Source of the DNA: a bacterium
Lineage (GTDB): Bacteria; Cyanobacteriota; Vampirovibrionia; Vampirovibrionales; Vampirovibrionaceae
Reading direction: 5' to 3'
Length of the DNA: 64,000 bases
Assembly: GCA_030429585.1 (NCBI GenBank)
Contig: JAUIEU010000001.1
Location: 553,994-617,993, forward strand
Shown here piece by piece: positions 55,950-64,000 of this stretch. Within the stretch, counting starts at the first letter, position 1. Every line of letters begins with the position of its first letter. The position numbers and the translations under genes are program-made. The notes beneath the pieces were generated by a model, which did not search any database, had not been told where the DNA came from, and saw only the letters and a list, made by a program, of their open reading frames with translations.

Positions 55950-56569
55950 CCTTGGACAGACAATGGCTTTTTAGAGGTGTCCCACTGGGCAGCTTTATTT
56001 CCTGGTAGGCAAACCTTCCATTGGGGGTCGGCATAACTGCCGTTAATTACCTTCTTCTTAATAAAAGGGTTGCAGTGACAAATGCGCCATAGGCCGGTAA
56101 GACCACCTTTAATGGTACCTATTAGGCCGGTTTGCCCGTAAAATTTAATAGCCAGGGCGGTGTATTCGCTGCAGCTGGCTTTGCGCCCATCGTGGGTTTT
56201 TATAAAGGGGCAACCATCGCTTATCTTTCTAAAGGTAGAACCGGTGGCGGTTTTATTAAAGCGAGTCAGTTGTTGGTAAAGGTGGATAGGTGCTAACGCC
56301 AGCTTTTGCCAAAAATTGAGTGTCTGCCCCTCAACAAGGGGTTCAAATACTTTAAAATCTTGTCCATAGCCAATGTGGGTATAGGTGCGGAATAATGTAT
56401 TAGGGTCGATGGACACACATTGCTTTTGCGTTGCCCCAAATAAAGGGCTGGGCTTGGTGCGCATGGCCGCATGGCTAGGTGGCGGCGTGGTTACCGCATC
56501 GGTAGGGGATGCTGTGGCTAAACTAGGATATAGCCGGCTCCCGGTGGGGATGGCTTGGGCCAACGCCAT
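55946..56569 (-). CDS. YidD-like membrane insertion factor with N-terminal extension
   Basis: The last 110 residues resemble YidD, a small protein linked to membrane protein insertion. GCPFIKTHDGRKASCSEYTALAIKFYGQTG corresponds to the CRFxPTCSxYxxxAIxxYG motif and RICHCNPF to the RCHPF motif, although YidD's typical PTC is ASC here. The first 90 residues are an extension containing SPLFGATQK after a Ser/Thr/Pro-rich start, a pattern shared with other unknown proteins of this window. AAGAGAGAC lies 10 nt upstream of ATG 56569. Total 207 residues against about 80 for YidD. Confidence 0.65.
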   Translation of the reverse strand: MALAQAIPTGSRLYPSLATASPTDAVTTPPPSHAAMRTKPSPLFGATQKQCVSIDPNTLFRTYTHIGYGQDFKVFEPLVEGQTLNFWQKLALAPIHLYQQLTRFNKTATGSTFRKISDGCPFIKTHDGRKASCSEYTALAIKFYGQTGLIGTIKGGLTGLWRICHCNPFIKKKVINGSYADPQWKVCLPGNKAAQWDTSKKPLSVQG

Positions 56570-56652
56570 AGGCGGGGGTGTCTCTCTTCGTCTCTTGGTG
56601 TGGTTGTCTGCTAATACTTAGGGGTGTGGTGGTGGAGTAGGGGGAAGGTTGT

Positions 56653-56931
56653 CTACTTTACTTCTTTCGCAAGGACATTAAACGCCTTCTTAATGCTGCC
56701 AGTAATTCCCCGCCACACTCGGCCAATGGGTTTTCTCAATAAAAACAGCCCAAATACGGCAAGGAGGCCAGAACAACCCACAGCACAGGGGCCGCTACAG
56801 CAGCCGCCGTCAATCACGCCAAAGCCAGGGCCTTGTTGGCGGTTAATACTAGGCGAGGCAGTTGTACGTCGATTGGTATTGGTACTAGCGGCATAAGGAC
56901 TAGCGGTACTAAATGCATTCACAGATTGCAT
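56653..56931 (-). CDS. Small Cys/Gly hypothetical membrane protein, 92 aa
   Basis: Unrecognised small protein. A Ser/Thr/Asn-rich N-terminus is followed by DGGCCSGPCAVGCSG and a hydrophobic stretch (LLAVFGLFLL) with basic residues after it (RKPIGRVWRG), so one transmembrane segment with a positive cytoplasmic end is likely. GGAGAGA is in the leader. It lies directly upstream of the YidD-like gene, on the same strand. Confidence 0.55.
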   Translation of the reverse strand: MQSVNAFSTASPYAASTNTNRRTTASPSINRQQGPGFGVIDGGCCSGPCAVGCSGLLAVFGLFLLRKPIGRVWRGITGSIKKAFNVLAKEVK

Positions 56932-57020
56932 GGGCTCTCATCTCTCCGTATAAAAAGGGGGTTAGGGGATTCTCAGTGGCATAAACACCCCTAAAGCCAT
57001 TTGGTGCTAGTGGCGCTTGC

Positions 57021-57044
57021 TAATGTAACAAGCTAGTTACATTA
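57021..57044. promoter_or_regulatory. TAATGTAAC inverted repeat at the cinA 3' end
   Basis: TAATGTAAC and GTTACATTA are perfect 9-bp arms 6 bp apart, overlapping the cinA stop codon and preceding the gene at 56653-56931. It could be a hairpin at the cinA 3' end or a regulator site of the downstream gene. The half site resembles others in this window. Confidence 0.4.
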
Positions 57045-58388
57045 TGCCAAAGAATGTTCTGGTGCCGCTTGTTTTTCGGAAAACTCGGCTGGATGTTGCA
57101 AGTACTCTCGCACCCAGTGCAAGGCATATTGGCTAAACCAAAACTTAACCTCGGGCCGTTTGTGCTTGGGGTTTACTTGTACCTGTTTGGCCCACGTGCC
57201 GTGAGGGGTGGCTAGGCCAAGCCATACCAGGCCCACGGGTTTATCATCGCTGCCACCATCGGGGCCTGCAATGCCGGTTAGGGCTAAGCTAATATGGCTG
57301 CCCGTTTTGCCTCGAATACCATCTGCCATTGCTTTTGCCACTGCTGCGCTAACGGCATCCTCGGTTTCAATCAGGGTGGCCGGTACGCCTAGATGACTTG
57401 TTTTGGTGGCGTTGCTGTAAGCCACCATATTAAGGGTGGTATAGACACTACTGCCTGCTATATCCGTTAAGCGGCTGCTCACCAGCCCGCCGGTGCAGCT
57501 TTCTGCAACCGCAATTGTGTGTTGGCTGGTTTTTAGTAAATCCGCCACACGTTCTTCCACCGGGAAGGCCTCGCCTTCACCCACATAATAAGGGGCCAAG
57601 CGCTCTATTATTGTTTGGCGTACGGGGTCAATCAGGGCGTTGGCGTCTTCCAGGCTGGGGGCCTGGGCTGCTACACGCAGGCGCACTTCTGCGCGGCCCA
57701 CATATGGGGCCACGGTGGGGTTGGCGCTATCCATCATATCGGCCAGTAATTCGCCAATCTTCGATTCGCCAATGCCAAAAAAGTGTAAAAAGGTGCGTGC
57801 CATGGCTGGGCGAGGCATGTTGTAAGTATCTATCCACGCTAATAGTTGTTCGGTACCTTCAGCCCACATGGCTTTTAATTCCTTGGGTACGCCAGGGTAG
57901 CAGCAAATAAAGGCGGGGTGGGAGCAATGCTGAGTAACATCCCAGGCAATACCAGGGGCCGTACCGATGGGATTGGTAATGGCTTTGGCAGATTGTGGCC
58001 GCAGGGCTTGCTTAAGGTTGGAGGGAGAATGGGTCATGCCACGGGCAATAAAAAAGGCTTTAATGGCAGCTTCACTGGCCGGATCGCTTGTCATGGCCTC
58101 GCCAAAATGCTTGGCTAAGGTGGCCACGGTTAAATCATCGGCGGTGGGGCCAAGGCCGCCGGTAAAAATTAGAATATTCGCCGGATTGTTGGGCCGGGTT
58201 AGGGCAGTGTGTACCACTTCACCAATACGGGCTGGGTTATCCCCCACGGTGCTGTGGTGGTACACGGCAATACCCAGGTCGGCCAGTTCGTTGCTAATCC
58301 AAGCGGCGTTGGAGTTCACCACATCGCCAAGGAGTAATTCGGTGCCAATGGCAATAATTTCTGCAGTGGGGGTCGTGTTTGTGGCCAT
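57042..58388 (-). CDS. cinA: CinA-family protein
   Basis: CinA combines an N-terminal MoCF/MoeA-like domain that hydrolyses ADP-ribose-type compounds with a C-terminal nicotinamide-nucleotide amidase that recycles NAD. Both are visible: AEIIAIGTELLLGDVVNSN and FTGGLGPTADDLT in the first half, and TIAVAESCTGGLVSSRLTDIAGSS with LTGIAGPDGGSDDKPVGLVW in the second, including the catalytic serine. 448 residues; family length is about 410-430. Confidence 0.93.
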   Translation of the reverse strand: MATNTTPTAEIIAIGTELLLGDVVNSNAAWISNELADLGIAVYHHSTVGDNPARIGEVVHTALTRPNNPANILIFTGGLGPTADDLTVATLAKHFGEAMTSDPASEAAIKAFFIARGMTHSPSNLKQALRPQSAKAITNPIGTAPGIAWDVTQHCSHPAFICCYPGVPKELKAMWAEGTEQLLAWIDTYNMPRPAMARTFLHFFGIGESKIGELLADMMDSANPTVAPYVGRAEVRLRVAAQAPSLEDANALIDPVRQTIIERLAPYYVGEGEAFPVEERVADLLKTSQHTIAVAESCTGGLVSSRLTDIAGSSVYTTLNMVAYSNATKTSHLGVPATLIETEDAVSAAVAKAMADGIRGKTGSHISLALTGIAGPDGGSDDKPVGLVWLGLATPHGTWAKQVQVNPKHKRPEVKFWFSQYALHWVREYLQHPAEFSEKQAAPEHSLA

Positions 58389-58565
58389 TAGGGCAAAGCC
58401 TTTTATCGCTTACAGTGGGGTTACTCTAGCAATGTATCCTAAGCGGTGCCTGGCTTCCATGTTTTTTTATAGCGTGGGCATCGCCTTGCTGTTTACGACA
58501 TCGGCCCCGGTTTTTGCTAACCTAGCCCTTACGCCTGTGCACCGATAAAAGGGCGCACACGCGAG

Positions 58566-59966
58566 ATGCGTCCATTTTCAGATAGTTTTACCATGCAACA
58601 TACCTCTACCGTGCCTGCGAATGGTTTTGTACCTCCTGTCGTTACGGGTAATGGCGACCATGCCAATATGCAAATAATACCAGGGGCTACCCCGCAGCAG
58701 TTTATTGCCTGCAATATAGCAGGTGAAGCCATTGGGAGTATTGAGTTTACCAGCATCAGTAGCGATGTTGTCATCCACCCCTATGCCAGTAAAGATGGCC
58801 AATACATGGTGGCGACGGCGGCCCATAACGGGCAAGAATTTCGTTTGCTGGTTGGTGCTGGCGGAACAATTGATATTAATGGCGCCAAGGCCAGTATGGC
58901 AGCGGATGAATTAATGGCTATTGCCCCGTTGTTACCCGAAACGGCAGCGCTATATGCTGCCAACCTAAACGAGCGGGCCAACCATACGCAAGATATTGTT
59001 AAAACCATGTATATACCGGCTAGCGGCAAAGGCACACGCCTAGAGCCGATATTGGAAAACTTAAACGACGAAACCAAGCCTAATACCTATCTGTACGGGC
59101 AAACCACCATCCTTCGTCAGCTCATCGAGCATTATAAGCACTTTGGTATAGAAAAATTTATTGTTGGTGTGCTGGATGACCGTAAAGCGTATTTTAAGAA
59201 AAACCTAGCCGACCTAGGCGATACGGTACAACTTATTGGCGAAAAACAGCAAAGCGGCACTGCAGGCCCACTGGCCCGCATACTGGCTGGCGAAACCCCT
59301 GGTGTGACCCTTGACCCAGGCGAGCCTATTTTAGTAGGCATGGGCGATGCTGTGCTGAAATCCACCTTTGATGTGGCTGATTTTATTGAGAAACATAATG
59401 CCGTTGGCGCGGATGCTACCTTAGCCGTGGCCAAAGTGCCAGAGCATCTTATCCATAAGTACGGCATGGTAAAAACGGAAACACCCAATGCGAGCAGTTG
59501 GATTACTGGATTTACCGAAAAACCTAAAACCGACGAAGCCAAAGCTGCCTTGGGCGAACATCGTTTGGCCAACACCGCTATTTATGTACTGGGGCCTAAG
59601 GCCTTGGAGAGTCTGAAATCCAAATATGCTCAGGTTAAATCTGGCAAGCTAGATTCCGTAGATAATGGCGTTGATTTTGCTCGCCATATATTTGAACCCG
59701 GCTTAGATGATGGCTTAAAGCTGTATGCCAACACACTAGATTTTGATAAGTGGGTAGATATTGGCCACCTTAACACCATGAATGTGGTCCACCGCCGCAT
59801 TGCCAATGGCGATATTTATGGCGCTCAGCAAACCAAGCAAGCCCGCGACCAAGTTGGCGATGGTGGCGCTATCTTCTACGGCGGCAAAGCTACCAAAGAA
59901 GCCTTTAACAAGGCCTTCCCAGATGCCAAAGTAGGGGGCAACGTGGTAGTGGTTCAAGCCAAATAA
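58566..59966 (+). CDS. Nucleotidyltransferase with N-terminal extra domain
   Basis: From about residue 148 the sequence reads YIPASGKGTRLEPI, a variant of the LAGGxGTRLxPL pyrophosphorylase signature in NTP-transferase enzymes such as glucose-1-phosphate or mannose-1-phosphate nucleotidyltransferases; GMGDAVL, GFTEKP and NTAIYVLGP fit the same fold. The first 147 residues are a separate, apparently beta-rich domain with no match I recognise. The altered Gly-rich loop makes the exact reaction uncertain. The start could be ATG 58566 or ATG 58593 (MQHTSTVPANG); neither has a good ribosome binding site. Confidence 0.7.
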   Translation: MRPFSDSFTMQHTSTVPANGFVPPVVTGNGDHANMQIIPGATPQQFIACNIAGEAIGSIEFTSISSDVVIHPYASKDGQYMVATAAHNGQEFRLLVGAGGTIDINGAKASMAADELMAIAPLLPETAALYAANLNERANHTQDIVKTMYIPASGKGTRLEPILENLNDETKPNTYLYGQTTILRQLIEHYKHFGIEKFIVGVLDDRKAYFKKNLADLGDTVQLIGEKQQSGTAGPLARILAGETPGVTLDPGEPILVGMGDAVLKSTFDVADFIEKHNAVGADATLAVAKVPEHLIHKYGMVKTETPNASSWITGFTEKPKTDEAKAALGEHRLANTAIYVLGPKALESLKSKYAQVKSGKLDSVDNGVDFARHIFEPGLDDGLKLYANTLDFDKWVDIGHLNTMNVVHRRIANGDIYGAQQTKQARDQVGDGGAIFYGGKATKEAFNKAFPDAKVGGNVVVVQAK

Positions 59967-59996
59967 AGGTGCTAACGTCTGCTTAATGCCGCTTAG

Positions 59997-60278
59997 CTAG
60001 CCTGAGTCAGCCTCGTTTGGGGCTAGTAGGTTTAGTTCTAGGGCGTGGATTTGGCTGGTCATGTCGTCTTTTAGCACCTTGTGTACCACGCGGTGGCGCT
60101 GCAAGGGGTTCATGCCGTCAAACTGGGGGCTAACCACCGTAATTTTTAAATGGTGGCCTGTATTTTGAATATGCCCGGCATGGAGGTGGCTATAATCTTC
60201 TATGCCTACATGGGTGGCGGCCAGCTGGTCGGCTAGGCGGGTTTTAACATCTTGGTGATAGGGGGTTTCAATCGTCAT
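59997..60278 (-). CDS. bolA: BolA family protein
   Basis: A 93-residue BolA-fold protein: DYSHLHAGHIQNTGHHLKITVVSPQFDGMNPLQRHRVVHKVL has the loop His and the conserved RHR(x)(x)H helix residues that ligate a [2Fe-2S] cluster with monothiol glutaredoxins in known BolA-Grx pairs. The CGFS glutaredoxin at 5004-5339 is the obvious partner. It is divergent from sufB across 158 bp holding a long inverted repeat. Confidence 0.9.
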   Translation of the reverse strand: MTIETPYHQDVKTRLADQLAATHVGIEDYSHLHAGHIQNTGHHLKITVVSPQFDGMNPLQRHRVVHKVLKDDMTSQIHALELNLLAPNEADSG

Positions 60279-60303
60279 TATTGGGTGGCTTTATAAACAG
60301 GTA

Positions 60304-60369
60304 ACAGTAATGTATTAAGAATACCTAAAACACACAATTGTCGGGATTTAGCGCCTTTTACATTACTGT
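60304..60369. promoter_or_regulatory. Inverted repeat between bolA and sufB
   Basis: ACAGTAATGTA (60304-60314) and TACATTACTGT (60359-60369) are perfect 11-bp arms 44 bp apart in the bolA/suf divergent region. Each arm could be a regulator-binding site for coordinated control of both genes. It does not match the known SufR or IscR sites I remember. A TATAAA lies at 60392-60397 upstream of sufB without a good -35 box. Confidence 0.5.
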
Positions 60370-60436
60370 GCGTTCTCGTTACACTAACTCCTATAAAATA
60401 TAGCTTAAATTACCACTATTAAGGAAGTCTGCTCCC

Positions 60437-61879
60437 ATGACCGCTGTTGAATCGTTTACACAGCAGGATTACAAATACGGCTTTACCACCGATATCGATT
60501 CTGACACCTTTGCCAAAGGCCTGAATGAAGATGTGGTACGGGCGATTAGTGCTAAAAAAAATGAACCCGAGTGGATGTTGGAATTCCGCCTAAAGGCTTT
60601 TGCCTTGTGGAAAACCATGGAAAAGCCAGAGTGGGCTTATTTAGATTACCCAGAGATTGATTACCAAGATATCAGCTACTATTCTGCGCCTAAAAAGCAA
60701 GAAAAAAAGGCGAGCCTAGACGAAGTAGACCCCGAACTGCTCAAGACTTTCGAAAAACTGGGTATCCCGCTAAGCGAACAAAAGCAGCTGGCTGGTGTAA
60801 CCATGGCAGTAGATGCCGTGTTTGATAGCGTCAGCGTGGCCACTACCTTTAAAAAAGATTTAGCCAAGCATGGCGTTATTTTTTGCTCTATTAGCGAAGC
60901 ACTCCACGAGCACCCCGAGCTGGTGAAGAAATACCTGGGTACAGTGGTACCCACTAGCGATAACTACTTTGCAGCCCTAAACAGTGCCGTATTTACCGAT
61001 GGTAGCTTTGTCTACATCCCCAAAGATACCGTATGCCCCATGGAACTAAGCACGTACTTTCGTATTAATACCGAAGATACCGGCCAGTTTGAACGCACCC
61101 TAATTATTTGCGAAGACAACGCCCAAGTTAGCTACCTAGAAGGTTGTACTGCGCCTACCTTTAAAAAAACTCAGCTACACGCCGCCATTGTAGAGCTTGT
61201 GGCTATGGATAATGCCGAAATTAAATACTCTACCGTGCAAAACTGGTTTGCAGGCGATAAAGACACGGGCAAAGGCGGCATTTATAACTTTGTAACCAAA
61301 CGTGGCCGTTGCCAAGGCAAAAATTCTAAAATTAGCTGGACCCAAGTAGAAACCGGTAGTTCCATTACCTGGAAGTACCCCAGCTGTATTTTACAGGGCG
61401 ATAACAGCGTGGGCGAATTTTATAGCATTGCCCTAACCAATCACCACCAGCAAGCCGATACCGGCACCAAGATGATCCACTTGGGTAAAAACACCCGCAG
61501 CCGAATCATCAGCAAGGGCATTAGCGCCGGGTTAAGCAATAACAGTTACCGCGGCGCCGTTACCATTAAGCCGGGCGCTACGGATGCACGCAACTTTACC
61601 CAGTGCGATAGCATGCTAATTGGCGATGCCTGCCGCGCCAACACCTTTCCTTATATTGATGTGGCTAACAGCAGTGCCCAAGTAGAGCACGAGGCCAGCA
61701 CTAGCAAAATTAGTGATGAGCAGCTGTTCTACTTCCAGCAGCGTGGTATACCCACCGAAGAAGCGGTTAGCGCTATTGTAAGTGGCTTTTGCAAAGATGT
61801 ATTTAATGTATTACCCGGCGAATTTGCCGAAGAAAGCCGCCGCCTACTTGGTATTAAGCTAGAAAACTCGGTAGGGTGA
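60437..61879 (+). CDS. sufB: Fe-S cluster assembly scaffold SufB
   Basis: Central subunit of the SufBCD scaffold on which iron-sulfur clusters are built. The 480 residues carry [12 protein letters not shown] at the N-terminus, [75 protein letters not shown] and [22 protein letters not shown], all typical of SufB rather than SufD. AAGGAAG precedes ATG 60437. It begins the sufB-orf-sufC-sufD run; SufS/SufU are not in the window. Confidence 0.97.
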   Translation: MTAVESFTQQDYKYGFTTDIDSDTFAKGLNEDVVRAISAKKNEPEWMLEFRLKAFALWKTMEKPEWAYLDYPEIDYQDISYYSAPKKQEKKASLDEVDPELLKTFEKLGIPLSEQKQLAGVTMAVDAVFDSVSVATTFKKDLAKHGVIFCSISEALHEHPELVKKYLGTVVPTSDNYFAALNSAVFTDGSFVYIPKDTVCPMELSTYFRINTEDTGQFERTLIICEDNAQVSYLEGCTAPTFKKTQLHAAIVELVAMDNAEIKYSTVQNWFAGDKDTGKGGIYNFVTKRGRCQGKNSKISWTQVETGSSITWKYPSCILQGDNSVGEFYSIALTNHHQQADTGTKMIHLGKNTRSRIISKGISAGLSNNSYRGAVTIKPGATDARNFTQCDSMLIGDACRANTFPYIDVANSSAQVEHEASTSKISDEQLFYFQQRGIPTEEAVSAIVSGFCKDVFNVLPGEFAEESRRLLGIKLENSVG

Positions 61880-61882
61880 TTT

Positions 61883-62152
61883 ATGAATATTCAGCCGAAT
61901 TTTGGCATTATTAAAGCCAAAGTAACCCCTCCACAGTTACTTAAAATTGAAGAGACATTTGTTAAACCAGGCGGTCTTACACTACAAAATGATGACGGCA
62001 AAGGCACGATTGAACTTAGTGGCGGTACCGACTTTTTTGAAGCAAAAATGGCAAAAGAAATATTTAATGAGCCATTTGCTCAAAAGGTTACGCTTGTAGA
62101 TAACGATATGGCAGATGCGGTAAATCCGATATTAGGTACCACCAACGCTTAA
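61883..62152 (+). CDS. Unknown small protein inside the suf operon
   Basis: An 89-residue protein starting 3 bp after sufB and ending 31 bp before sufC, same strand. It matches no known Suf component I can recall (SufA, SufE, SufT, SufU). It starts [13 protein letters not shown], with the PNFG motif near the N-terminus; the rest is Lys/Asp/Asn-rich, without cysteines, so it is unlikely to ligate a cluster. Codons are visibly more A/T-rich than those of sufB and sufC. Tight spacing makes co-transcription near certain. Confidence 0.8.
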   Translation: MNIQPNFGIIKAKVTPPQLLKIEETFVKPGGLTLQNDDGKGTIELSGGTDFFEAKMAKEIFNEPFAQKVTLVDNDMADAVNPILGTTNA

Positions 62153-62183
62153 TAAATCCACCACAATAGGAACTATATTTATA

Positions 62184-62978
62184 ATGATTAAGATTACAAA
62201 CCTCCACGCGACGGTAAATGACACCCCAATTTTAAAGGGGCTAAATTTAACCATTAACCCAGGCGAAATCCATGCCATTATGGGCCCTAATGGCAGCGGC
62301 AAAAGCACCCTAAGCAAAGTGGTTGCTGGCCACCCCGCCTACGAGGTTACCGAAGGTACCGTAGAATTCCAAGGTCAAAATATTCTAGATATGGAACCTG
62401 ACGAACGCGCTCGCCTGGGTATGTTTATGGCGTTTCAATACCCGGTGGAATTGCCCGGCGTTAATAACAAAGGCTTTTTGCACATGGCCATTAACGCCAA
62501 GCGCAAAGCCCAAGGGCAAGATGAAATGCCTATGGAAGCATTCGATGCTTTTTTAACGGAAAAATTAGCCTTTGTAGACATGGACGCAGAATATATGGTG
62601 CGTTCTGTAAATGAAGGCTTTAGTGGTGGCGAAAAAAAACGGAACGAAATTTTGCAAATGGCCGTGCTAGACCCCACCTTTGCCATGCTAGATGAAACCG
62701 ACAGCGGCTTGGATATTGATGCCTTGCGCATTGTGGCCGATGGTGTGAATAAAATTATGGCCCCGGATAAAGCCATGCTGGTGATTACCCACTACCAACG
62801 CTTGCTGGATTACATTAAGCCGGATGTGGTGCATGTGCTGGCCGATGGCCGCATTATTAAAACCGGCGATAAATCCTTAGCCCTAAAATTGGAAAAAGAA
62901 GGGTATGACTGGGTACTAGACGAGGCTGGCATCACAACGGATGCCACAGATGATGCTAAAACTTTGGCAACGGTATAA
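62184..62978 (+). CDS. sufC: Fe-S assembly ATPase SufC
   Basis: ABC-type ATPase that powers the SufBCD scaffold. Walker [11 protein letters not shown] near residue 36, the SufC-specific [15 protein letters not shown], signature [15 protein letters not shown], Walker [17 protein letters not shown] and the switch His in ITHYQRLL are intact. The 264 residues match the family. It starts at ATG 62184 with AGGAAC upstream. Confidence 0.97.
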   Translation: MIKITNLHATVNDTPILKGLNLTINPGEIHAIMGPNGSGKSTLSKVVAGHPAYEVTEGTVEFQGQNILDMEPDERARLGMFMAFQYPVELPGVNNKGFLHMAINAKRKAQGQDEMPMEAFDAFLTEKLAFVDMDAEYMVRSVNEGFSGGEKKRNEILQMAVLDPTFAMLDETDSGLDIDALRIVADGVNKIMAPDKAMLVITHYQRLLDYIKPDVVHVLADGRIIKTGDKSLALKLEKEGYDWVLDEAGITTDATDDAKTLATV

Positions 62979-63005
62979 AGGGTTGCATGAATGGAGACTA
63001 CGATT

Positions 63006-64000
63006 ATGTCGCCAAAAGCGGCCCAACTAGAAAAAGCCCCGGTGCTGACCGTTTTAGAAGAATCTGTATTGCGGAGCAAACGGCTGCCCTTGCAGGCGGA
63101 TGCCCCTGAAACCAGCGCCGACACCCAAGCCGTTATGCAAAAGCTGCAAGCCACCGCTATAGAGCGCCTGCAAACCATTGGCATGCCTACAAAAAAGCAA
63201 GAAGCCTGGAAGTACTGCCCCGTCCATACCTTGCTAAGCCAATCCATGGTGCTGCCAGAAAAACCTGGCCAGCTGGATGCTGCGCTTCTTAAAGAGGCAG
63301 GCCACTTAGAGCCCTTGGGCCAAACACGCCTGGCTTTTATTGATGGGTATTATTCCCCGCGTAATAGCGCTTTGCCAGAGCAAGAGGGTATTATTGCCCT
63401 TGATACCCGGCAAGCCTATGCCCAATACAGCGATTCGTTATTGCCGGTATGGCAGCAGCAAGCCAACGCTACCACGGATGCTTTCCATGCCATGAATGTG
63501 GCGACCCACACCAATGGGGCCTATGTGTATGTAGACCCAGACGAAGACAAATCCGCAGAAGCTATCCATATTGCGTGTTTTAGTGGCCACCAAACCGAGC
63601 AAACGGCCACGTTCCAGCAGCACCATATTGATATGGGTGGGCGTAGTAAGGCGACGATTATTTTTCAGTGCTTGGGGCTGCCTTTGGATGAAGGCCTGCA
63701 CCGTTTGATGCACCAAGTACTCTACATTGATGTGGCAGAAGGGGCGGAACTGGACTTAATCCTCCTCCACGATGATGCCATCCCCAATGGCTGGCAGATG
63801 ATGTGTATCCAAGGCAATGTGGCGGCGGATGCCGTATTAAACCTAACCACAGTTTCCTTAGGGTTAGGCACGGCCAGAGACCACTTGCGCCTTAACATTA
63901 ATGGCGAGGGCGGCATGGTTCGTCATCATGGGTTAACCATTCACCAACAACAAGGCCAAAGTTACCTCCATTGCCAAATTAACCACTTGGTACCCAATAG
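63006..64000 (+). CDS. sufD: Fe-S assembly protein SufD (partial at window edge)
   Basis: Not in the ORF track because it is open at the right edge; read by hand from ATG 63006, with TGGAG 11 nt upstream. The N-terminal segment TKKQEAWKYCPVHTLL is the SufD/SufB family mark; later sequence (AEGAELDLILLHDDA, TTVSLGLGTARDHLRLNINGEGG, HQQQGQSYLHC) is the beta-helical SufBD core. The order after sufC and the divergence from sufB support SufD. About 330 residues are visible. Confidence 0.9.
   Translation, partial: MSPKAAQLEKAPVLTVLEESVLRSKRLPLQADAPETSADTQAVMQKLQATAIERLQTIGMPTKKQEAWKYCPVHTLLSQSMVLPEKPGQLDAALLKEAGHLEPLGQTRLAFIDGYYSPRNSALPEQEGIIALDTRQAYAQYSDSLLPVWQQQANATTDAFHAMNVATHTNGAYVYVDPDEDKSAEAIHIACFSGHQTEQTATFQQHHIDMGGRSKATIIFQCLGLPLDEGLHRLMHQVLYIDVAEGAELDLILLHDDAIPNGWQMMCIQGNVAADAVLNLTTVSLGLGTARDHLRLNINGEGGMVRHHGLTIHQQQGQSYLHCQINHLVPN

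Noticed and set aside
57967-58548. 193-aa plus-strand ORF opposite cinA
   Set aside because: It is antisense to a complete cinA gene with both domains; no family features of its own.

Overview
The window is a densely packed bacterial chromosome segment of moderate GC with short intergenic gaps, both strands used, and no insertion sequences, phage genes, CRISPR arrays or rRNA. I infer an early-branching Cyanobacteriota relative of the Melainabacteria/Vampirovibrio type. The clues are a DUF3326 protein (a family I know mainly from cyanobacteria and plastids), a single-PDZ Deg protease like the cyanobacterial ones, a full sufB-sufC-sufD order, Flp/Tad pilin genes without photosynthesis genes, and several proteins I recognise only as lineage-type hypotheticals. 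The assignment is an inference from gene content.

Layout. 1-11.8 kb: DUF3326 (cut by the window edge), hpt, tilS with an acidic insert, a Deg protease, a CGFS glutaredoxin, a YgfZ-TPR fusion, a GT4 glycosyltransferase, an exported unknown protein, crcB and phosphofructokinase. 11.8-16 kb: lineage-specific small proteins, long structured non-coding gaps (three RNA candidates), an RsbW-like ATPase and a LuxR-type regulator with a degenerate receiver. 16-22.4 kb: galE, a zinc-ribbon protein, uvrB, nfeD and an SPFH protein. 22.6-29.6 kb: a division/cell-wall run (pentapeptide protein, murF, mraY, murD, ftsW, murG) ending in tRNA-Gln. 29.9-35.5 kb: two small helical proteins, then rnhB, rbgA, rplS and a class A PBP on the minus strand. 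35.6-39.3 kb: a secreted HExxH-motif protein and a cluster of type IVb pilin-like subunits (Flp, an Flp-like protein, TadE- and TadG-like). 39.4-50.9 kb: tRNA-Leu, a glycosyltransferase, a sucrose/maltose-type MFS carrier, a 1355-residue GH13 protein, and a two-gene unit of a membrane protein plus a membrane-domain/GH13 fusion. 50.9-58.4 kb: a CDF zinc exporter, leuB, an acidic protein beside a YDPYG-repeat protein, an enoyl-CoA hydratase, a YidD-like protein and cinA. 58.5-64 kb: an unusual nucleotidyltransferase, bolA, and sufB-orf-sufC-sufD (sufD runs off the edge).

Functional themes. Iron-sulfur biology recurs: a CGFS glutaredoxin, BolA, a YgfZ fusion and the suf operon, with an unknown 89-residue gene between sufB and sufC and a perfect 11-bp inverted repeat in the bolA/suf divergent promoter region. 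Peptidoglycan synthesis is covered by the mur/ftsW run and the PBP. The most novel-looking region is 42.3-50.9 kb. There, two very large GH13 proteins with intact catalytic residues but no signal peptide, one carrying a large insertion and one fused to a polytopic domain shared with its upstream neighbour, sit beside a disaccharide-type carrier, suggesting a membrane-associated alpha-glucan system.

Limits: everything was read by eye. Family calls rest on motifs, no searches were run, and start sites were chosen by ribosome binding sites and family length where possible.
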